Below are positions 7,501-12,785 of a DNA stretch of 12,785 nucleotides, piece by piece (position 1 is the first letter of the stretch; each line of letters starts with the position of its first letter). The notes beneath the pieces are model-generated. The model did not search any database. It was not told where the DNA came from and worked only from the letters and a program-made list of their open reading frames with translations. Source of the stretch: Stramenopiles sp. TOSAG23-3. Its lineage: Eukaryota > Sar. The stretch covers positions 1 through 12,785 of the forward strand of contig LT642663.1 of NCBI GenBank assembly GCA_900128585.1, in the 5' to 3' direction. The position numbers and the translations under genes were made by a program.

Positions 7501-7587
7501 AAGACAGGAAGAGCCATAAACTCAGTTGGAAGAGGTCACTACTAGTGGAATCACCGTACCCTTATCCCCGTTGCTTTTCCGAGAATA

Positions 7588-7706
7588 CCGCAGCCCTCAA
7601 CTTCTGCGGGAGGCCTCAGTGCTAGTGTACAATTGTCATCATTCGTATGATACCGACAGAGTAATTATTAAGAATGATCTCTCTCGTAATTGTGCAACTG
7701 TGCACT
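7588..7706 (+). ncRNA. Candidate structured RNA or 3' UTR element downstream of the protease
   Basis: Two hairpins lie side by side. The first pairs CCGCAG (7588-7593) with CTGCGG (7604-7609) around a ten-base loop. The second is longer: TGTACAATT (7626-7634) pairs with AATTGTGCA (7688-7696), with one G-U and two further G-U pairs inside; ATCATTC (7638-7644) pairs with GAATGAT (7672-7678) around a 27-base loop; and AGTGC (7618-7622) can pair with GCACT (7702-7706) at the base. The nested order makes chance less likely, but no known RNA family was recognised. It may be a folded part of the protease 3' untranslated region or an independent small RNA on either strand. Confidence 0.3.
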
Positions 7707-7905
7707 AAAGCGCACTTTAAAAACAAAAAATTGGCTGGTTGTTTTAGAGTAATTAAAATCTTAGCTACTCAGCTTTTGTCGATTACATTCCTCTTTAACA
7801 CAGTAAAATATTTTCTAAATTATTTGACGTATGCATACCATGATTGAGATCTTCACTTTGATGAAACATATATCATACGCACATATGATACTTAAAACAT
7901 TTATG

Positions 7906-7935
7906 AAAAACCAAAATATAAAAAACCAAAATATA
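7906..7935. repeat. 15-bp exact tandem duplication
   Basis: AAAAACCAAAATATA occurs at 7906-7920 and again immediately at 7921-7935 without change. It is a recent-looking tandem duplication in A+T-rich non-coding DNA, probably from replication slippage. Confidence 0.85.
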
Positions 7936-8251
7936 TAGTAATGTTTTAAACAATACCAGAAGTTTTATTCTGGAACAAGGAGGAGTTTAGGTTCTTGAAC
8001 GGTTTTACCTTCTTTTTTCTTTTCTTTTTTTTTTTTTTGTTTTAAACATTTATGATACAAGGAATTTAACGAATTTAATAAGTTTCCGCAGTTTTGTTAT
8101 TTTTAACATATATTCATCATTCTCCTCCAAATTAAAACATCAAGATAGGATCAGGGTTGGAATTGAAATAGTAATTGATTTAAATTGAGAGTCTTAAAAC
8201 ATACTATAGCATAGCAAATAATTTGTTTTTTTTTCATTCTCCTCCGCTATT

Positions 8252-10804
8252 CTACTCATCGTAATTCTGTTGAAACTCGGCCTCCTTCTCTAGCGTGGGC
8301 AACAAGATTGCTTCTGTGTAAGCGTTCAGCTGAGAGCGCAGTCTGACATTTTCGTTCAAAATTTCTACCAAAGTCCTGCACACATCAGATGTTATCATAG
8401 GTCCATCTATGTGTTCGTCAATTGCCCCAGTGTTACCCGAACCCATTCCATCGGGCGACAAGAACTCAGGGGTATACTTTCCCATTCCCCACGACAGCCA
8501 ACCTTTCAAGTGGTTTAGGCGGGAGGATGTTGGGGAAGCACCGGCTCTCCCAGGAGACTTAGCGGTTCCTTCTACTTCTTGCTGTTTCGATATTGCCTGG
8601 ACGCTGGGACCAACGCGAGTATCTGCCAACTTAATTACTCGGTTTCGGACGATCGAAACCTTTTCTTGAACGCTATCGAGGACTTCGTCGCTCTTTTTAA
8701 TCAAAGACCCCACCCCCATCTTCAACTCACCATCCCCGACGCTCCCGTTCATCGCTCCTAAGCTGGTCGCACGTGCTTGGATCCACAAATGCTTAACGTC
8801 TCGCAGTGTCCGACGCACTTCGACTAAGTTCAAACCGTTCATGTCCTTTTCTAGCATCTTTGCCGCTGATAGCGCTTCGGCCACACGCCGTTTTCGCTCT
8901 TCTGCCGCTGCAAGGGCAGCTTTCATATCCGCCTCCTCACGCTCCTTTTTTTCACGCTCCTTCTTATCCTTCAAATACTGTTTCAGCAACGATCGGCTAT
9001 TCTCCACACGTTCATACCAATCTTGAAGCATATACTTATCATCCACTTCTAACTTGTATTTTGCGATTTTGTCTTCGTACTTTTTGATGACGGCCTCGAG
9101 CTTTCTGGTTCTTTCATCCTTCTGCTCGTTTGCGTCGTTGTCCTCACTGCCTTGGCTGTCGTCATGGGGCGATTCTACGTCGCTCGGCTCGTTGCCTTCC
9201 GCAGCTGCAGTGCTATCGCCGCCGTTCGACTTTGCATTATCGCCCCTTTCCATCACCACTTCCCCCATATCTTCCTCCATGCCCTCTTCTAGTTTCCCCG
9301 TCGTCACATCACCGGCTTCATCGTTTTCTTCTTGGTCGTTTTCGAGGGACTTGCCGTGATCTTTTACAGCGACTTCTTTCGAATCTGTTTCCTTGATGTC
9401 GTCCTTGTCTTTGTACCCAAAAATAACATTGTGATGCTGCAAGACCATTCTTAGCAAAACGATCGACGCGATAGACGGGGACTTCTCTGAGTTTTCCCCG
9501 TGGTCGTTATGCACCAAAATTCGGGCAAACTTAGGCGCCAAATTCCTTCGCGTGTCGTCAAAGCGTCTAGCGGGTCGAATGCCTAGTTCCCACGGTCGGT
9601 AACGGAGGCAAAACAGCCGAACGACTGCAGTGACTTCTCGAACTAATCTAACGTTTGAAGCAGACATCATGTCAATTAAATCTTTGATTATACGCACGTC
9701 TTTGGATATTCGCTTTACACCAGTCTCTTTGATCGCAGAGAAAGAACTTTCGTACATCCCGTACACTTCCATAGGGATTACAGTAGAACCTATGTCTTCT
9801 AACGCTTTCATCATTGTCGATGCAACGATGTGGACATCGTAAGATTCCAATGTCACATTCCGTGAAAATGCAAACCGGTTCATTAACTTTTCGACATCGA
9901 TCTTATTGGCCTTCTGTTGAAACATTGTGCTTGGCAAGTCTGCCTTTGTTTGTAAATGCCGGGCTGTTTGCAAAACCACGCGCTGGTTTCGCAGCAAGCC
10001 ATCGCGGTCAACGGTAGAGGTTTGCGAAGACCCTGCTATTGGCGTGTCTCCTGGTTCGCCAATCGGAATGGGACCCTCGTTATCGCTTTCATCGTCTGAA
10101 GGAACCGCCACCCGCGCCTGCCCTTCATCTTGAAGAGCCTTCTTCTCCTTTTCCCTATCCGACCTCCCCGTGGCCTCCCCGTCGTTACGCTCACCACTGC
10201 CATCTTTATTCGCTTCGGCAACTTTACCGCCGTTATCGACGCTGCTGCTACCGTCCGCCCCGTCGCGGCCATTGCTAAATTCATCGTCCAACTCCGCCTC
10301 TTCCCCGTCGTCGCCGTCGTCGTTCTCCCCACTCTCCCGCCTTATCCCCGCCTTTTTTGAGTAGCGAATCCCTCTCTGCCACATGACCGCTTCGTCTTTT
10401 GTGTCGAAAAGGATAAATAGGGCGCTCCGTTGGTCCCCGTTGGATTTTTTCAGGCCGACGATTCTTAAGCACTGCATACCAGACTCAATTATTTCCTCGG
10501 AAAGATCCTCGTCGTTCATGTTCAACAGAGTGACCCGTGTCCCTGGGCCAAATACATAGAACCCTAGAGGCTTCCCCCCCGAAATGTTCTTGTAGTAGTG
10601 CAGCTTTCCTTCTCCAACAGTCAAATACCGGGTTATCGCACGCTTTAGCCGGTTGCCAACTTTTGTAAACCCCACCCGTTCGTTCTGTACATGCCCATAC
10701 GCAACCTTCTCAAACCGTTCCTCTTGGTCCACCTCCTGCTTCAGTCTATCCGAACGTTTTTTCGTTATTGTCCGCGGGTCCACCCGGAAAACCAACCCGC
10801 TCAT
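8252..10804 (-). CDS. PH domain plus degenerate RhoGAP-like domain protein, probably GAP-inactive
   Basis: An 850-residue protein starting at ATG 10804-10802; the frame stays open three codons further upstream but only to a TTG, so this ATG is chosen. Residues ~33-150 look like a PH domain, with the strand pair RYLTVGEGKLHYYKN and the conserved C-terminal helix Trp142; such domains bind phosphoinositides or proteins at membranes. An acidic, Ser/Gly-rich linker follows (~155-260). Residues ~267-462 resemble a RhoGAP domain: VVLQTARHLQ, ADLPSTMFQQ, a YDVHIVASTMMKALEDI helix and NLAPKFARIL (N421, L422, A423). The catalytic arginine finger of the usual FRxSG motif is replaced by FQQKA (295-299), and the second conserved Arg after LKxxL is Glu336. 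Loss of GTPase activation is therefore inferred. A second acidic linker (~465-565), a coiled coil (~565-650) and a C-terminal leucine-rich helix (~806-845) follow. The family is not further recognised. Confidence 0.85.
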   Translation of the reverse strand: MSGLVFRVDPRTITKKRSDRLKQEVDQEERFEKVAYGHVQNERVGFTKVGNRLKRAITRYLTVGEGKLHYYKNISGGKPLGFYVFGPGTRVTLLNMNDEDLSEEIIESGMQCLRIVGLKKSNGDQRSALFILFDTKDEAVMWQRGIRYSKKAGIRRESGENDDGDDGEEAELDDEFSNGRDGADGSSSVDNGGKVAEANKDGSGERNDGEATGRSDREKEKKALQDEGQARVAVPSDDESDNEGPIPIGEPGDTPIAGSSQTSTVDRDGLLRNQRVVLQTARHLQTKADLPSTMFQQKANKIDVEKLMNRFAFSRNVTLESYDVHIVASTMMKALEDIGSTVIPMEVYGMYESSFSAIKETGVKRISKDVRIIKDLIDMMSASNVRLVREVTAVVRLFCLRYRPWELGIRPARRFDDTRRNLAPKFARILVHNDHGENSEKSPSIASIVLLRMVLQHHNVIFGYKDKDDIKETDSKEVAVKDHGKSLENDQEENDEAGDVTTGKLEEGMEEDMGEVVMERGDNAKSNGGDSTAAAEGNEPSDVESPHDDSQGSEDNDANEQKDERTRKLEAVIKKYEDKIAKYKLEVDDKYMLQDWYERVENSRSLLKQYLKDKKEREKKEREEADMKAALAAAEERKRRVAEALSAAKMLEKDMNGLNLVEVRRTLRDVKHLWIQARATSLGAMNGSVGDGELKMGVGSLIKKSDEVLDSVQEKVSIVRNRVIKLADTRVGPSVQAISKQQEVEGTAKSPGRAGASPTSSRLNHLKGWLSWGMGKYTPEFLSPDGMGSGNTGAIDEHIDGPMITSDVCRTLVEILNENVRLRSQLNAYTEAILLPTLEKEAEFQQNYDE

Positions 10805-11559
10805 CGTATACAAAAAGAAATCGACAGACTTTCAGACAGTATGCGTTCGAACGTTGGCGCAGTGGATTAATTAAATAAAATAAGTTTATTTTGTTCAAAC
10901 TACAATATAACTTCTGTAGAAATGCAACCGTATATATGTATAAACATTTCCTCAGAAAACTCCCCCCCCCCAGCGAAGAAGAAGACAAAAAAATAATAAT
11001 AAATAATAAAAAAAAAAAATTAATAAAAAAATAAAAAAACAAATAATCAATAATATACATTTTAGTAATATTATTAATATTGTTTAGTATAATACAGGTG
11101 AATAGCATAAGAGAGAGGAGATCATTTTTTTGTTTGTTGTTGTAGAAGCTATATATTAGACGACTTTCATCTTTCATCTTTCATACTCCTTGCAAGGTAG
11201 TCAATAAAAGAAGAAGAGATGATGAAGTAAAGTATGAAGTTGATAAAAATATTATAAAACAAATGTTATTAACTTATTTTCATATACTTAATAAAAGTAC
11301 ATTTATAAATATTGTATATATTTTTAATACGTAGTATAATTGGAGAAACAACAATGGTGTGATAATGTACTTCTTTCAAAATCAACAATTTATTTATAAT
11401 GCTGTAAGTAAGCTACAATAAAATAATAAGGACATACTACGATTACATCAAGGTGTACGAGGAGAGGAGAGGTAGATAATTGTTTTTTAAAAAAATTGAA
11501 GAAAAAAGTGATGATGAGATGAAAAAACAATTATATTTTTAAAAAGTTAACTTTAGATT
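10805..11559. other. A+T-rich intergenic region upstream of the PH/RhoGAP gene
   Basis: This 755-bp spacer lies between two minus-strand genes and must hold the 3' end of the RING gene transcript and the promoter of the PH/RhoGAP gene. It contains a C-run at about 10963-10971, a stretch of A and AAT repeats at ~10985-11045, a 7-base TTTCATC repeat at about 11164-11184, and a perfect 12-bp palindrome at 11543-11554. A minus-strand frame at 10746-11177 extends from the PH gene into Phe/Leu/Asn-rich simple sequence and is not a gene. No RNA gene was found. Confidence 0.5.
11543..11554. repeat. 12-bp palindrome just after the RING gene stop
   Basis: AAAGTTAACTTT is a perfect palindrome that begins six bases downstream of the RING gene TGA, counting along the minus strand. 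It lies in the 3' untranslated region or at the transcript end. An A+T-rich palindrome of this length can occur by chance here. Confidence 0.35.
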
Positions 11560-12720
11560 TCAATTGTTTTCAGTTCGATTTTCCCCCCCTTTCTTCTCTT
11601 TGTTTGAATTAACATTCGCCAAACACTTCAGACTAGCCTTTAGTTCACCCTGTTTGGTTTGGACTTTCTTTATATAATTCATCTCCTCTTTCGTTAACGA
11701 CACAAGTTTTGTGTTTGCCCCCCCACCACGGTACAAAGGGTGGCCATTGTATTGTGCCAATATTTTTTCAACCACACCTTCGTAGGGAATTTGCGTCCGA
11801 CAGACCGGGCAGGGAAACACAAACTCCTTTCCAAACGTACCGTCTTTGCTTTTCTCTTTGGCTGCGGACAACGTTTTCGACTTGCCGATGGTCTCCTTGA
11901 GCCTCCAAAGTAATTTGTCTATCGCTTGCTTGATCACCTTTTTCTCTCCCTTCAATGTGCAGACATGGGTTTCCAGTTCATCGCGTCGTTGCTTGTCGTG
12001 CACAACCCGCAACTTTTCGTCTGGGGTAAGAGAACGAGTCAGCTGGTCCCACTCGTTGCAGGTCTTGGAAAAATACTTAAACTCCCTCTCTGACTGCTTT
12101 AACGATTTCTTCACTTTGGCCTGCCTCCCTTTCTCTGCTTCCAACGTGCTCTCAAGTTGCCCAATCGTTTCCTCGATGCCTACTAAATCCTCCTCCTTTG
12201 ATGAAAAATCTCCCGCCGCGACTGCTACAGCGCGCCGCAGGTACCACTCGCTGATGCAGGCGCTGTGAAAGGTGTGGAAACATCCCGTGCGAACGCCGGC
12301 CATCTCGCCAGAGCCCAGGGGTTCCAAACAAATACTGCAGTCCGCGTGGTTAAAGCCCGTCAACATTTCTTGGCAAGAATTGCACAGCAACGGTAAGACG
12401 GGCTCCCCAAGGTACTCTTCCACTTCTTTCTTCAGTTGGTCTAAAATTTTCTTCACGTCTTTGTCGCTTAGACCCTTCGTGTTCGACAGCGCCAGGACGG
12501 GCCCCTCCGAGTCTGGGTATTTCCCTGACAAAGTCATCTTTAGCGTACATTGAACTAAAACTTGACCATCGTCCCCCCCAGTCAACGGTCTCAAGTTAAC
12601 AAAAACGTTACGAGCATTCTCCGTACTTTTCGGGGTCACCTGGATTTCTTCCTCCGCATAAAGCGACTTCAGCGCTTCTATTTCCTCTTCGACTTCATCG
12701 AAGTCGTCCGCAAAATCCAT
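11560..12720 (-). CDS. RWD-RING E3 ubiquitin ligase, RNF25-like, with a large coiled-coil insert inside the RING
   Basis: A 386-residue protein from ATG 12720-12718 to a TGA stop. Residues ~5-118 are an RWD domain, as in GCN2 and RNF25: an acidic start, EIEALKSLYAEE, a YPDSEGPVLALS segment and a final helix reaching CNSCQEM. A RING-H2 finger follows, with ligands C128, C131, C147, H149, H152, C155, C304 and C307 (CSIC, GCFHTFHSAC and CPVC). RING fingers bring an E2 enzyme to a substrate. RWD followed by a RING with an enlarged gap before its last CxxC pair is the RNF25 layout, a ligase known to act on stalled ribosomes. The gap here is 148 residues, far longer than usual, and about 170-295 is charged helix rich in Lys and Glu. 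The last ~75 residues are basic and low in complexity. The assignment to RNF25 rests on layout and short motifs only. Upstream bases 12721-12785 hold the 5' leader. Confidence 0.9.
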   Translation of the reverse strand: MDFADDFDEVEEEIEALKSLYAEEEIQVTPKSTENARNVFVNLRPLTGGDDGQVLVQCTLKMTLSGKYPDSEGPVLALSNTKGLSDKDVKKILDQLKKEVEEYLGEPVLPLLCNSCQEMLTGFNHADCSICLEPLGSGEMAGVRTGCFHTFHSACISEWYLRRAVAVAAGDFSSKEEDLVGIEETIGQLESTLEAEKGRQAKVKKSLKQSEREFKYFSKTCNEWDQLTRSLTPDEKLRVVHDKQRRDELETHVCTLKGEKKVIKQAIDKLLWRLKETIGKSKTLSAAKEKSKDGTFGKEFVFPCPVCRTQIPYEGVVEKILAQYNGHPLYRGGGANTKLVSLTKEEMNYIKKVQTKQGELKASLKCLANVNSNKEKKGGENRTENN

Positions 12721-12785
12721 CGACGATGGCCAGTATGTGCACTTACTTTAAATGCAGTGGCAGATTAAGTTAAACATTCACACAT

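Larger units (their letters stand above)
7490..8251. other. Convergent intergenic region after the protease gene
   Basis: This 762-bp spacer lies between the protease and the minus-strand PH/RhoGAP gene, which converge. Its first ~220 bp (to about 7710) are noticeably less A+T-rich than other spacers here and contain a palindrome and two hairpins, annotated separately. The rest is A+T-rich, with a hairpin of TATCATA/TATGATA at 7871-7890, a 15-bp tandem duplication at 7906-7935 and a homopyrimidine run at 8008-8038. The open frame at 7526-7708 begins with TTG and has no ATG, so it was not called. A string at about 7515-7535 resembles a tRNA D-arm but no tRNA can be completed. Confidence 0.5.

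Noticed and set aside
7511-7540. A tRNA D-arm-like string (CTCAGTTGG with flanking CTC/GAG) after the protease gene
   Set aside because: No matching anticodon stem, no GGTTC-type T-arm and no acceptor strand complement occur at the right distances, so a tRNA cannot be completed.
7526-7708. A 60-codon plus-strand frame after the protease
   Set aside because: It begins with TTG, has no ATG, shows no recognisable motif and overlaps the predicted hairpins.
10746-11177. Minus-strand frame across the start of the PH/RhoGAP gene
   Set aside because: It is in another frame from the supported gene and most of it is A/T simple sequence giving Phe, Ile and Asn runs.
11813-12256. The RING insert as a retained intron
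   Set aside because: It stays in frame with no stop for 444 bases, has coding-like composition and encodes a coherent charged helix, and RNF25-type proteins already carry an insertion here. It cannot be excluded without transcript data.
1-12785. Mobile elements, viral relics, CRISPR arrays or operons
   Set aside because: No transposase, integrase, reverse transcriptase, terminal inverted repeats with target duplications, or spaced repeats were seen; the repeats are microsatellites and short palindromes.

Overview
The window reads as nuclear DNA of a flagellated single-celled eukaryote. A heavy chain of an axonemal dynein, a mitochondrial-type CX9C protein, a RING/RWD ubiquitin ligase, a PH/RhoGAP-type protein and a secretory papain-family protease are all eukaryotic families. 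The protein-coding genes show no introns, use the standard code (TAA, TAG and TGA all serve as stops), lie on both strands, and are separated by strongly A+T-rich spacers full of homopurine runs and microsatellites. The lineage cannot be fixed from the sequence. A compact, intron-poor protist such as a small alga or heterotrophic flagellate fits; the mixed strand layout argues against kinetoplastid-style polycistrons.

Layout from left to right. (1) Bases 1-458, plus strand: last 151 codons of a dynein heavy chain, most like the DNAH2 / inner-arm 1-beta class. (2) Bases 550-912, minus strand: a 120-residue protein with eight cysteines in CX9C-type spacing, probably imported into the mitochondrial intermembrane space, convergent with the dynein. 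(3) An 883-bp spacer holding the divergent promoters of genes 2 and 4. (4) Bases 1796-4972, plus: a 1058-residue protein with two ankyrin blocks, a long basic coiled-coil region and a very acidic Ser/Asp/Glu tail. (5) An 822-bp spacer with two GAAA microsatellites in long homopurine tracts. (6) Bases 5795-7489, plus: a secreted or lysosomal cathepsin L-like protease with a Pro-Gly hinge and an unusual C-terminal domain. (7) A 762-bp spacer between convergent genes, whose first ~220 bp are less A+T-rich and can fold into several hairpins. (8) Bases 8252-10804, minus: an 850-residue PH plus degenerate RhoGAP protein that appears to lack the catalytic arginine finger. (9) A 755-bp A+T-rich spacer. 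(10) Bases 11560-12720, minus: an RWD-RING ubiquitin ligase of the RNF25 type whose RING is interrupted by about 148 residues of mostly charged coiled coil.

Nothing suggests an operon, mobile element, prophage or CRISPR locus, and the genes do not form one obvious pathway; this looks like an ordinary stretch of a gene-dense protist chromosome. The most notable points are the split RING, the pseudo-RhoGAP, the protease C-terminal domain and the structured region just after the protease stop codon.
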